Both the position numbers and the translations under genes were made by a program. A DNA stretch of 57,478 bases from an uncultured Verrucomicrobiota bacterium. Lineage in GTDB: Bacteria; Verrucomicrobiota; Kiritimatiellia; CAIQIC01; Lenti-01. This document shows, piece after piece, positions 15,988 through 24,723 of this stretch. The notes under the pieces were generated by a model that was not told where the DNA came from, did not search any database, and saw only the letters and a list, made by a program, of their open reading frames with translations. The stretch is taken from assembly GCA_938003985.1 (NCBI GenBank), contig CALKWZ010000056.1, positions 1 through 57,478 of the forward strand. Reading direction: 5' to 3'. Each line of letters starts with the position of its first letter. Position 1 is the first letter of the stretch.

Positions 15988-16036
15988 GGTTCACGGTTGG
16001 GCGTGGATCTGGAACCTTGAACCGTGAACCTGAAAC
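15988..16036. repeat. Repeat stem-loop after glgP, GAAC heptamer class
   Basis: Perfect 11-bp arms GGTTCACGGTT (15988-15998) and AACCGTGAACC (16020-16030) around a 21-nt loop. The second arm lies in four heptamers ending in AAC (CTGGAAC, CTTGAAC, CGTGAAC, CTGAAAC; 16009-16036). It begins 9 nt past the glgP stop codon and could act as a 3' end structure, but no T-run follows on the minus strand. The rest of this 256-nt gap (15825-15987) shows no gene. Confidence 0.7.
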
Positions 16037-16045
16037 CCTCGCGGC

Positions 16046-18538
16046 CTAGTCCCCGTTGATGGGGCAGGGCCGGATGTTCCAGATTTCCTGGGCGTACTGG
16101 GCGATGGTGCGGTCGGTGCTGAACTTGCCGGAGTTGGCGACGTTCAGGATGCACATCTTCGCCCAGCGCTCCTGGTCCTCGAAGGCCCGCGACACTTCGG
16201 CCTGGCATTCGACGTAGGCGTCGAAATCGGCGAGCACGAGGAAATAGTCGCCGTGGGTCAGCAGGGTGTCCCAGATGGGCTGGTAGAGCCCGGGCTGGTC
16301 GAGGTTGAAGAAGTTGTTCTTGATCGCGTCGAGCACGCGCCGGATGGCCGGATTGGCGTGGTAGAGGTTCCACGGATTGTAGCCCGTGGCGCGCAGGGCT
16401 TCCACTTCCTCGACCGTCTTGCCGAACAGGAAGAAGTTGTCCGCGCCGACCTCCTGGCGGATTTCGACGTTGGCGCCGTCGAGCGTGCCGACGGTCAGCG
16501 CGCCGTTGAGCTGGAACTTCATGTTGCCGGTGCCGCTGGCCTCGGTGCCGGCGGTGGAGATCTGCTCGGAGAGGTCGGCGGCGGGGATGATGCGCTCGGC
16601 GAGGGACACGCGGTAGTCCGGCAGGAACGCGACGTTCATGCGGTTCTTCATCGCCGGGTCGTGGTTGACGACGGAGGCGACGTCGTTGATCAGCTTGATG
16701 ATCAGCTTGGCGAGGAAGTAGCCCGGGGCGGCCTTGCCGGCGAACAGGTAGGTGCGCGGCGTGAAGGGCGCCTGCGGGTTGGACTTCAGCTCGAAGTACT
16801 GGTGGATGATGTCGAGCGCGTTGAGGAGCTGGCGCTTGTACTCGTGCATGCGCTTGACCTGCACGTCGAAGAGCGAATCGACGTTGACCTGCACGCCCAG
16901 CTCGCGCCGGATCAGGTCGGCCAGGCGCGCCTTGTTCTCGCGCTTGACGGCCATGACCCGCCGCTGGAAATCGCGGTCGTCGGCGAACGCCTCGAGCTGC
17001 TTGAGCTGGCCGAGGTCCGTGATCCAGCCGGGGCCGATCTTTTCGGTGACGAGATCGGCGAGGCCGGGGTTGGCCTTGAGCAGCCAGCGGCGCGGGGTGA
17101 TGCCGTTGGTCTTGTTGTTGAAGCGCGCGGGCCACAGCTCGTAGAAATCCTTGAACAGGGTCGATTCCAGCAGCTGCGAGTGCAGCGCGGCCACGCCGTT
17201 GACGGAGTGGGAGCCGACGACGGCCAGGTAGGCCATGCGGACTTCGCGCCCGGGCGCCTCCTGGATGAGCGACATGCGCGCGATGCGGTCGTGGTCGCCG
17301 GGATAGCGCGTGGCGATCTCGCGCAGGAAGCGGCGGTTGATCTCGAAGATGATCTGGAGGTGCCGCGGCAGGATGGCCTCGAACAGGGCGACCGGCCAGC
17401 GCTCGAGGGCTTCGGGCATCAGGGTGTGGTTGGTGTAGCCGAAGGTGCGGGTCACGATGGACCAGGCGTCTTCCCACTCGAGCTGCTCGTCGTCGAGCAG
17501 GATGCGCATGAGCTCGGCGATGGCCAGCGCCGGATGGGTGTCGTTGAGCTGGATGGCGACCTTGTCGGGGAAGGCGTGGATCTCGTTGCCGTCGGCCTGG
17601 AAGCGGCGGACGATGTCGTGCAGCGAGCAGGCGACGAAGAAATACTGCTGCTTGAAGCGCAGTTCGCGGCCCTGCTCGATGTTGTCGTTGGGATAGAGGA
17701 CCTTGGTGATGTTCTCCGTGAGCGTCTTGGCCTCGTAGGCCTTCATGTAGTCGCCGTTGTTGAAGAACGTCAGGTTGAAGTCCTCGGTGGACTTGGCTTC
17801 CCACAGGCGCAGGTTGTTGACGGTGCGGTTGCCGTAGCCGGGGATGGGGATGTCGTAGGGGATGCCGAGGACGGTCTCGTAGTCCACCCAGCGGGCGCGG
17901 AGCCGGCCGTTCCGCTCTTCCATCTGGACGCGGCCGCCGAAGTGGACTTCGAACTGCGATTCGGGGCGTTCGATTTCCCAGGGATTGCCGTAGCGCAGCC
18001 AGTTGTCGGGTTCCTCGACCTGGTAGCCGTCCCGCACGGCCTGGCGGAAGATGCCGTAGTCGTAGCGGACGCCGTAGCCGTAGCCGGGGAGCTGGAGGGT
18101 GGCCAGCGAATCGAGGAAGCAGGCCGCGAGCCGGCCGAGGCCGCCGTTGCCGAGCCCGGCGTCGCGCTCGAGGTCGCGCAGGAAATCCCACGACAGGCCC
18201 AGGTCGGACATGGCCTGCGTGACGACGTCGTCGAGCTGGAGGTTGATGACGTTGTTGCCCATGGCGCGGCCGATGAGGTACTCCATGGAGAGGTAATAGG
18301 CGCGCTTGGCCCCGGTCTTGTGGTAGGTGACGGAGGTGCGGATCCAGCCGTCCACGAGGCGGTCGCGGATGGCCAGCGCCAGCGCGTAGTAGCGGTCGTG
18401 GTCGGTGGCGGAGAACTCGTCTTTGGCCAGCGAATACTTGAGGTGGTTCAAGTAGCTGCACTTGATGGCTTCGACGGAATTGTCGCGGCTGCCGTTGCAG
18501 GGGGCGGCGGGATTCTTCGTTTTTCCGTTGGCGGTCAT
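16046..18538 (-). CDS. glgP: Glycogen/maltodextrin phosphorylase
   Basis: GT35 enzyme of 830 residues that releases glucose 1-phosphate from alpha-1,4-glucans. The pyridoxal-phosphate lysine lies in TEASGTGNMKFQLNGA near residue 675. Other conserved blocks are RAYYLSMEYLIGRAMGNN, GNGGLGRLAACFLDS and TNGITPRRWL. Length matches the family. AGGAG precedes the ATG. No glycogen synthase or branching enzyme is in the window. The 209-nt gap to the divergent gene upstream shows no extra gene. Confidence 0.97.
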   Translation of the reverse strand: MTANGKTKNPAAPCNGSRDNSVEAIKCSYLNHLKYSLAKDEFSATDHDRYYALALAIRDRLVDGWIRTSVTYHKTGAKRAYYLSMEYLIGRAMGNNVINLQLDDVVTQAMSDLGLSWDFLRDLERDAGLGNGGLGRLAACFLDSLATLQLPGYGYGVRYDYGIFRQAVRDGYQVEEPDNWLRYGNPWEIERPESQFEVHFGGRVQMEERNGRLRARWVDYETVLGIPYDIPIPGYGNRTVNNLRLWEAKSTEDFNLTFFNNGDYMKAYEAKTLTENITKVLYPNDNIEQGRELRFKQQYFFVACSLHDIVRRFQADGNEIHAFPDKVAIQLNDTHPALAIAELMRILLDDEQLEWEDAWSIVTRTFGYTNHTLMPEALERWPVALFEAILPRHLQIIFEINRRFLREIATRYPGDHDRIARMSLIQEAPGREVRMAYLAVVGSHSVNGVAALHSQLLESTLFKDFYELWPARFNNKTNGITPRRWLLKANPGLADLVTEKIGPGWITDLGQLKQLEAFADDRDFQRRVMAVKRENKARLADLIRRELGVQVNVDSLFDVQVKRMHEYKRQLLNALDIIHQYFELKSNPQAPFTPRTYLFAGKAAPGYFLAKLIIKLINDVASVVNHDPAMKNRMNVAFLPDYRVSLAERIIPAADLSEQISTAGTEASGTGNMKFQLNGALTVGTLDGANVEIRQEVGADNFFLFGKTVEEVEALRATGYNPWNLYHANPAIRRVLDAIKNNFFNLDQPGLYQPIWDTLLTHGDYFLVLADFDAYVECQAEVSRAFEDQERWAKMCILNVANSGKFSTDRTIAQYAQEIWNIRPCPINGD

Positions 18539-18747
18539 GGTCGGGAACTCCTGTTCAAATGGTCGCGGCCGGCCCCGGCAAGGGGTAAACCGTTTCGCGC
18601 ATCGTAGGGGGCGGGGGAGACGGGGTCAAGGAAACAAAGGGCCCAGGAACGGGCCGCGGCGGGCAAGGCCAGCCCTCCATTGACTTTCCCGGTGGGGTTT
18701 GGGAGTTTTCGGATCAGGCGCGGCAACTGCCGCCGGGAGAATCGAAC

Positions 18748-19734
18748 ATGGCGAACTCGAACAAGGCGTATCCGGAATGGATCAAGCGCTTGCCGGGTTT
18801 GCGCCAAATGGGCGCAGTGGTCGCCGCCCTGCGCCGGGAACACGAACGCGACGTCGAGCGGCTGTCGGCGCGCGCGGATGAAGCCCTGTACCTGCACTAC
18901 AAGCATCTGGTTCCGGACCAATATCCCCAGGCCGTGGCGGATTGGTATCGGCTGCGGACGGGCGAATCGCTGGATTTGGAGAATCCCAGGACGTTCAACG
19001 AAAAGATCCAATGGCTGAAGATCCACGACGCAACACCGCTGAAACGGCAACTGGTGGACAAACTGCGCGTGCGGGAATGGGTGGCGGAACAGATCGGAGC
19101 GGATCATCTGATCCCCCTGTTGGGCGCCTGGGACCGGTTTGCGGACATTGATTTCGATGCGTTGCCGGACCGATTTGCGCTGAAGGCCAACCACGGCTCC
19201 GGATGGAACCTGATCGTGAAGGACAAGCGCGCCTTCGATCGGGCCAAGGCCAAGCATCAGTTCGACCACTGGATGCGCCTGGATTTCGCGTTTTGCAAGG
19301 GGCTGGAACTGGATTACCGGGGAGTGCCGCCCAAGATTCTGGCGGAGGCCTTCATTGAAAATGCGGGGGGGCAACTCTTCGACTACAAAGTATGGTGCTT
19401 CGGCGGCAAACCGTTGTTCGTGATGTTCCTGGCCGACCGGGGAACGCACCTGAAGATGGCGAATTTCGATCTGGACTGGAAATTGCTGCCTTTCGTCTAT
19501 GGATATCCCCAATACGCCAAGCCGGTGCCGCGCCCGCCCAATCTGGACCAATTGCTGGCGCTGGCGGAAAAAATGGCGCGCGGATTTCCGTTCGCAAGGG
19601 TGGATTTTTACCGGCTGGACGACGGCAGCTTGAAGTTCGGCGAAATGACGTTCACGCCCTATTCCGGAGTGTGCAACTGGGATCCGCCGGAGTGGAATCT
19701 CAAACTCGGGTCGCAGATTCCGTTGCCGATCTAG
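18748..19734 (+). CDS. TupA-like ATP-grasp protein (surface polysaccharide)
   Basis: A 328-residue protein of the ATP-grasp TupA-like family, named after the teichuronopeptide biosynthesis protein and common in capsule and O-antigen clusters. Typical blocks are FNEKIQWLKIHD, LKANHGSGWNLIVKDK, FDYKVWCFGGKPLF and FARVDFYRLDDGSLKFGEMT. GGGAGA supports the start. It is followed by two glycosyltransferases, so a surface glycan role is likely. Its last 35 nt overlap the 3' end of the convergent gene. Confidence 0.85.
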   Translation: MANSNKAYPEWIKRLPGLRQMGAVVAALRREHERDVERLSARADEALYLHYKHLVPDQYPQAVADWYRLRTGESLDLENPRTFNEKIQWLKIHDATPLKRQLVDKLRVREWVAEQIGADHLIPLLGAWDRFADIDFDALPDRFALKANHGSGWNLIVKDKRAFDRAKAKHQFDHWMRLDFAFCKGLELDYRGVPPKILAEAFIENAGGQLFDYKVWCFGGKPLFVMFLADRGTHLKMANFDLDWKLLPFVYGYPQYAKPVPRPPNLDQLLALAEKMARGFPFARVDFYRLDDGSLKFGEMTFTPYSGVCNWDPPEWNLKLGSQIPLPI

Positions 19735-20635
19735 TATCGCCTCGGCGTCTTCGGGCGAGCGTGCCCGCAACCGTTTTCCAGAGTTTCCAATCCCACGGTC
19801 GGCGGCACAGGCCGCGGCCGCAGAACCACAGCGCGCGTCCGGGCGCGCCGGCCCCGCGCCAGTGTTCGGCGTTTTCGAGATAGGCGTCGCGCAGGATGCG
19901 GTCCATTTCCGCTTTCGGGGCCAGACCTTCCCAGAGGCGGTTGCGGGCGATGCGCTCGAGGGTATTCACGTTGCGCGGATAGCGCCGCCATTTCTTGACG
20001 CTGACGCTGGCCTCGGAACGGCGATAGGAAGCCAGGACCTCCGGGATGAAGCCGGCGGAATGGCGGCGGACGATGCGCAGGAAGATGTCCTGGTCCATGC
20101 CGAAATCCGCCAGTTCGTCTTCGGAAACGGCCGCCAGCCAAACGTCTTTGCGGGCGACGACCGCGCTGATCGTGACGTGGCAATGCCTGAGCAGCGCGCG
20201 CGGCAAGGCGGCGCCGACGGGCATGGCTCCTTCGTGGCGGATGCGCAGGACGCGGTCCGCGCCGTCGACGACGCGGACGTAGGTATGCACGAAGGCCTCT
20301 TCGGGGTGGTCGCGCAGATGGGCCGCGCACCGTTCGAGGAATTCCGGATCCCAGCGGTCGTCGGCGTCGAGAAACGCGCACAGCGGCGCCTGCGCGGCGC
20401 GGACGCCTTGGTAGCGGGGCAATTCGCAGGTGCCGGAGTTGACGGTCCGCCGGATCAGGCGGATGCGATCGCCCCGGGCTTCCAGGGCGGCCAGGGTTTC
20501 GCCGTCCGTCGAGGCGTCGTCCACGACCACGATTTCGAAATTCCGGAACGTCTGGGCGTCCAGACAGGCCCACAATCCCGGCAAAAACCGGGCGCAATTG
20601 AAGGTTCCGACGATGACCGACACTTCCGGCACCAT
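19700..20635 (-). CDS. Family 2 glycosyltransferase
   Basis: A 311-residue GT-A enzyme. It opens MVPEVSVIVGTFNCARFL, with the nucleotide-binding VVVDDASTDGETLAAL and the metal-binding aspartates in APLCAFLDADDRWDPEF. The acceptor region contains ADFGMDQDIFLRIV. A GTG two codons upstream is a possible alternative start. It is convergent with the TupA-like gene and divergent from the GT4 gene; all three probably serve one glycan pathway. Confidence 0.9.
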   Translation of the reverse strand: MVPEVSVIVGTFNCARFLPGLWACLDAQTFRNFEIVVVDDASTDGETLAALEARGDRIRLIRRTVNSGTCELPRYQGVRAAQAPLCAFLDADDRWDPEFLERCAAHLRDHPEEAFVHTYVRVVDGADRVLRIRHEGAMPVGAALPRALLRHCHVTISAVVARKDVWLAAVSEDELADFGMDQDIFLRIVRRHSAGFIPEVLASYRRSEASVSVKKWRRYPRNVNTLERIARNRLWEGLAPKAEMDRILRDAYLENAEHWRGAGAPGRALWFCGRGLCRRPWDWKLWKTVAGTLARRRRGDTRSATESATRV

Positions 20636-20739
20636 GGGCACAACCTGTCAAATGGGGGCGGAAAGCGCAAGCGTCGCGTGGCCGCGCCAAACCCGGGCTT
20701 GCAACCGTTCGGCGACAACCCGATACTGGCGCCGCCACC

Positions 20740-21825
20740 ATGAATCTCATTGACCATTCCGCGCCGGCCGGCCCCGTTCCGTGGGTCGTGGGCCGCCCCA
20801 TGCGGCGCTTTTCGGCGCATTCGGGGCTGGCGCCTTTGCTGGTTTGCCTGGGCGCGGTGTACGTCGACGTGGCGCCGGTGTGGGAAGACGTCCGGGCGCG
20901 GAGTTGGCGCATGGGCGAACTCCTGAAGAACTGGGGCATCCGCCGCTACGGATCCGCCTGGAATTCGCTGCTGCCGGGCTGGTCGGAGGCGCGCGTGCTG
21001 CGGCGCTTGCCGCGCGCGCCGCAACCGTATCCGGCGCATTTCTGGTGGGGGGAGTTCGTGGCGCCGGGAGGCATGGAGCCTTACCGCCGCAGAAACGCCC
21101 GCGTCGTGGTCAGCGTGCATTGCAGCGCGCGGCGCTGGGATTCCGTTTGGCTGCGGCCGGACGGCTACGCACGAGCGGACATGGTCATGCTGACGTCGGA
21201 AAGCCAACGGCCGTTCGTGGCCTGCCACGTGCCCCCCGAGCGCATCCGCACGATTCCGCACGGGGTGGACGTGGATTTCTTCGCGCCGGCGCCGCGCCAA
21301 GACCCGGCGGCCCGGTTCCGGTTGTTCATGCTGGGCAACACGGAGCGCGACCACGATCTCCTGACGGCGGTGGCGCGGAAATTGCCGGCGGACCGTTTCG
21401 AGCTGCGTCTGCGGCTGCCGCCGCGCCTGGCGAAACCCTACGAGGGCATTCCGGCCGCGACCATCCTGCCGCGGCTGTCGGACGCGGAGATGCTGGCGGA
21501 ATATCAACAGGCGGACGTGCTCGCCATGCCGATGCTCGACAGCGCGGCGAACAACGTGATCCTCGAAAGCATGGCGTGCGGGACGCCGGTGATGGTCAAC
21601 CGCGTCGGCGGCATTCCCGAATACGTCGATCCGGCCTGCAATTTCCTGATGAGCAACGACCGCCACGTGGACGAATGGGTCGAAAAACTGCTGTGGCTGG
21701 AGCAGAACCGCGACGTGGCGGAGCGCCTACGCCCGGCCACGCGGGCTTGGGCGGAAAAATTCGACTGGAAGCTCATCGCCGAGGATTACCGCGCCATGTA
21801 TCGCGACGTGATCGCGCGGGGATAG
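20740..21825 (+). CDS. Family 4 glycosyltransferase
   Basis: A 361-residue GT-B enzyme. The C-terminal donor-binding half shows ERIRTIPHGVDVDFF, VLAMPMLDSAANNVILESMA and CGTPVMVNRVGGIPEYV, the usual GT4 layout with the catalytic Glu in the NVILESMACGTP block. No Shine-Dalgarno site is visible upstream. It is followed after 4 nt by the YejB-type permease gene, so these may share a transcript although their functions differ. Confidence 0.9.
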   Translation: MNLIDHSAPAGPVPWVVGRPMRRFSAHSGLAPLLVCLGAVYVDVAPVWEDVRARSWRMGELLKNWGIRRYGSAWNSLLPGWSEARVLRRLPRAPQPYPAHFWWGEFVAPGGMEPYRRRNARVVVSVHCSARRWDSVWLRPDGYARADMVMLTSESQRPFVACHVPPERIRTIPHGVDVDFFAPAPRQDPAARFRLFMLGNTERDHDLLTAVARKLPADRFELRLRLPPRLAKPYEGIPAATILPRLSDAEMLAEYQQADVLAMPMLDSAANNVILESMACGTPVMVNRVGGIPEYVDPACNFLMSNDRHVDEWVEKLLWLEQNRDVAERLRPATRAWAEKFDWKLIAEDYRAMYRDVIARG

Positions 21826-21829
21826 CCCG

Positions 21830-22867
21830 ATGGAACGGCTGGCCTACTTCCTGCGGCGGCTGACGTTGATGGTGCCGACCTTCGTCGGGATCACGTTCGC
21901 GTGTTTCGCGCTGTGCCAGGTCGTGCCCGGCGGGCCCGTGGAGCAGGCGCTGGCGAAAATGCGCGGCATGGGGGCCGCCGAAGCCGGCCGCGGCGTCCAT
22001 GCCGGCGCGGCGATCTCCGCGGAACAGCGCCAGGCGCTGGAAGCCCACTTCGGCTTCGACCAACCCCTCCTGCGGCGCTACTGGAACTGGCTGGCGCGCG
22101 ACAAAATGGGCCTGGCCGCCTATTCCTACAAGTATCCCGACCAAACCGTCGGCCAACTCGTCGCGGACCGGTTCAAAATCTCGCTGGTTTTCGGAATTTC
22201 AGGTTTTGTGCTGACTTATCTGGTCTGCATCCCCCTTGGAATCGCCAAAGCCCTGCGCCACGGCAGCGTTTTCGATGCCGCCAGCAGCGTTCTGGTGTTC
22301 GCCGGCTATGCCATTCCGGCGTTCGCCTTCGGCATGTTGCTCAAAATGCTGTTCGCCGGGACGGGGGACGGCTTCTGGGACCTCCTGCCGGCGGCGGGAG
22401 TGACCTCCGTGAACTACGAATTGCTCTCGCCATGGGGCAAATTCAAGGATTTGTGCGCCCATTTCGTCCTGCCGGTGGCCTGCTACGTGATCGGGAACTT
22501 CGCGGTGCTGACGCTGCTGATGAAAAACTCGCTGCTGGAACAGATCGGGCAGGATTACGTGCGCACGGTGCTGGCCAAGGGCGGCAGCCTGCGCCGGGCG
22601 GTCTGGTTCCATGCGTTCCGGAATGCGCTGATTCCGATCGCGACGGGCTTCGGCGGCGTCCTGGGCATCCTGTTCGCCGGGTCGGTACTGATCGAAAAGG
22701 TCTTTGAAATCCCCGGCATGGGGAGGCTGAGCCTCGATGCCATCGTCAGCCGCGACTACATGGTCTTCATGGGCATTCTGGCCGTCACGTCCGTCTTGGG
22801 CCTGCTGGGCCGGCTGCTCTCCGACGCCTGCTACCTCCTGATCGATCCGCGGATCCAGTTCGATTAG
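21830..22867 (+). CDS. yejB: ABC transporter permease, YejB type
   Basis: A 345-residue binding-protein-dependent permease for peptides or related compounds. The N-terminal helix (LTLMVPTFVGITFACFALC) is followed by a periplasmic loop, then the permease core with the EAA-type loop around RTVLAKGGSLRRAVWFHAFRNALIP. It closely follows the YejB layout. Neither the substrate-binding protein nor the ATPase is in the window, so the transporter must be completed elsewhere. Confidence 0.9.
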   Translation: MERLAYFLRRLTLMVPTFVGITFACFALCQVVPGGPVEQALAKMRGMGAAEAGRGVHAGAAISAEQRQALEAHFGFDQPLLRRYWNWLARDKMGLAAYSYKYPDQTVGQLVADRFKISLVFGISGFVLTYLVCIPLGIAKALRHGSVFDAASSVLVFAGYAIPAFAFGMLLKMLFAGTGDGFWDLLPAAGVTSVNYELLSPWGKFKDLCAHFVLPVACYVIGNFAVLTLLMKNSLLEQIGQDYVRTVLAKGGSLRRAVWFHAFRNALIPIATGFGGVLGILFAGSVLIEKVFEIPGMGRLSLDAIVSRDYMVFMGILAVTSVLGLLGRLLSDACYLLIDPRIQFD

Positions 22868-22878
22868 CAGCCGAGAAC

Positions 22879-22970
22879 AAACTACGAAAAACGCGAAAAA
22901 CGCGAAAAGAAAACATGAAATTTTCCCCAAACCAGATCCCCTTTCGTGTTTTTCGCGTGTTTCGTAGTTT
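22879..22970. repeat. Stem-loop built of tandem nonamers, ACGCGAAAA class
   Basis: The left arm (22879-22909) has the 9-nt units CTACGAAAA, ACGCGAAAA, ACGCGAAAA. The right arm (22941-22970) is the near-exact inverse. About 30 bp of stem surround a 31-nt loop. It fills the gap between the two permease genes and ends 3 nt before the yejE start codon. The same unit class recurs near 26.66 kb. Confidence 0.85.
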
Positions 22971-22973
22971 ATA

Positions 22974-24467
22974 ATGGCTTTGAAGTTTCCAGCGATCCAT
23001 TGGCATCCGGTCACGCGGCAGCGCTGGGCGCGCTTCCGCGGGCTGCGGCGCGGCTGGGGATCGTTCTGGGTCCTGCTGGGGGCCTACGGAATCAGCCTGT
23101 TTTCGGAGGGAATCGCCAACGACAAGCCCCTGTGGGTCCGGTTTGCGGGGCGCAACTATTTTCCGGTCGTGAAATTCGTTCCGGAAGACGTTTTCGCGGG
23201 CAATGGCCGCCAAACCCGGCCGGATTACCGGGCGCTGGCCGCGGCCGACGTTTTTGCGCCCGGCAGCGGCAATTGGATGCTTTGGCCGCCGATTCCGTAT
23301 GGGCCGCTGGAAAGTTTGCCGCCCGGGAGCATCGAATTGCCCGCCACGGCGACCGTGACGGCCACGCCGGAGCCCCGCGTGGCCTCCGCCGATCTCGATG
23401 CCGCCGGAAATATCGTCCGCGCGGCGGGCGATTCCGAATATTTTAGGTTGAATGCAGGAGAACAACCGGTCTGGGAGCTTCCCGGGGAGGTGCGCGCGGG
23501 CTTGGCGGCGCGTTTTGGGGATCGCGCGGCCGGCGCGGTGGATGCGCGGGCGGCCGGACCGGACGGCCAGACCGCCTGGATCTCGCTTTCGCCCTACGAA
23601 CCGCGCGGGGCGCCGCCGGCGCGGGTCCGGTTGACCTTCCGCGAGGAGTTGGCGGCGGGTCAGACCAAAAAAGCGGTCGTGGACGAGCAAAATCCCGTTT
23701 TTCCGGCCGGATTTCCGGCTCCGGGCACGCCGGGATGGGTTTTTTCGACCGAAAAAGAGCAGGTGCGGTATCCCTTCCGGCCGGTGGCGGGGCATCCGCT
23801 GGGGCTCGATTCCTCGGGGCGCGACGTGGCGGCACGGATGCTGTACGCCCTGCGGACCTCGCTGACCTTTGGGATGCTGCTGGTGCTGGCGACGATGGCG
23901 CTGGGCACGCTGGCCGGCGCGGTGCAGGGCTACTACGGCGGCCGGGTGGACCTGCTGGGGCAGCGGATCATCGAAATCTGGGAGTCGTTGCCGTTCATCT
24001 ACGTCCTGATCCTGCTGGGCTCGGTCTACGGGCAGAGTTTCGGGCTGCTGCTGGGGGTCTATGCGGTCTTCAACTGGATCGGCATTTCCTACTACGTGCG
24101 GGCCGAATTCCTGCGCCTGCGCAAGCTGCCGTTCGTGGAGGCCGCGCGGGTCATCGGGCTGCCGGGGCGGAAAATCATCTTCCGGCACGTCCTGCCGAAC
24201 GCGCTGGTGCCGCTGGTGACGTTTTTCCCGTTCTTGCTGGTGGGGGCGATCGGGGCGATGGCCGCGCTGGACTATCTGGGCTTCGGCCTGCCGCCGCCGA
24301 CGCCGAGCTGGGGCGAACTGCTGGCGCAGGCGCAGGAATTCCCGCAGGCCTGGTGGCTGGTGCTCTATCCGGCCCTGGCGCTGTTCGCGACGATGCTGGC
24401 AGGGGTATTCGTCGGCGAAAGCCTGCGCGCGGCCTACGATCCGCGGCCGTACGGGAAGCTGGAGTAG
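22974..24467 (+). CDS. yejE: ABC transporter permease, YejE type
   Basis: A 497-residue partner of the upstream permease. The N-terminus (QRWARFRGLRRGWGSFWVLL) is typical of YejE. An unusually long periplasmic insert (about residues 45-270) follows, then the permease core with HPLGLDSSGRDVAARMLYAL and the EAA loop VEAARVIGLPGRKIIFRHVL. No ribosome site precedes the ATG; the repeat stem-loop abuts it, so translation may depend on coupling or on repeat structure. Confidence 0.9.
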   Translation: MALKFPAIHWHPVTRQRWARFRGLRRGWGSFWVLLGAYGISLFSEGIANDKPLWVRFAGRNYFPVVKFVPEDVFAGNGRQTRPDYRALAAADVFAPGSGNWMLWPPIPYGPLESLPPGSIELPATATVTATPEPRVASADLDAAGNIVRAAGDSEYFRLNAGEQPVWELPGEVRAGLAARFGDRAAGAVDARAAGPDGQTAWISLSPYEPRGAPPARVRLTFREELAAGQTKKAVVDEQNPVFPAGFPAPGTPGWVFSTEKEQVRYPFRPVAGHPLGLDSSGRDVAARMLYALRTSLTFGMLLVLATMALGTLAGAVQGYYGGRVDLLGQRIIEIWESLPFIYVLILLGSVYGQSFGLLLGVYAVFNWIGISYYVRAEFLRLRKLPFVEAARVIGLPGRKIIFRHVLPNALVPLVTFFPFLLVGAIGAMAALDYLGFGLPPPTPSWGELLAQAQEFPQAWWLVLYPALALFATMLAGVFVGESLRAAYDPRPYGKLE

Positions 24468-24497
24468 GGGGAAGCCCCGAGGTCCGAGGTCGGAAGA

Positions 24498-24593
24498 CCC
24501 CCATGGCCTTGTGCCATGGGTGAATCAGGTTCGCCCCACTCCGTTTGCGCTGTTTGCACCACCTCCTTCACCCACGGCGCGAGGCCGTGGGGG
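24498..24593. repeat. Inverted pair of REP-like palindromes
   Basis: Two copies of a roughly 32-nt element face each other: 24498-24529 and the complement of 24562-24593 agree at about 26 of 32 positions. Each carries an 8-bp stem (CCCATGGC-CTTGT-GCCATGGG and CCCACGGC-GCGAG-GCCGTGGG). A 32-nt spacer separates them. This resembles a bacterial interspersed mosaic element. It sits downstream of yejE and may also end its transcript. The rest of the 256-nt gap holds no gene. Confidence 0.75.
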
Positions 24594-24682
24594 TCGTGGG
24601 GGCGGTCGGGCGTTCCCGGCGGGGGCCGAAGTGCAGATTTCGTTCGACTTCGCGGGGGGCGGGGCGTAAGGTTTAATTGTCT

Positions 24683-24699
24683 GGACACGTGTGGTGTCC
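24683..24699. promoter_or_regulatory. Palindrome upstream of the pseudopilin cassette
   Basis: GGACAC-GTGTG-GTGTCC, a 6-bp inverted repeat in an otherwise AT-richer stretch (TTTAATTGTCT) 25 nt before the first pseudopilin start. It may be an operator or an early-transcript hairpin; no firm -35/-10 pair is evident. Confidence 0.35.
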
Positions 24700-24723
24700 G
24701 CGACCGCGCAAGGAACGGCAAGC

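Noticed and set aside
13984..18607. Long plus-strand frames opposite typA and glgP
   Set aside because: They mirror well-conserved genes and show no motifs or ribosome sites.
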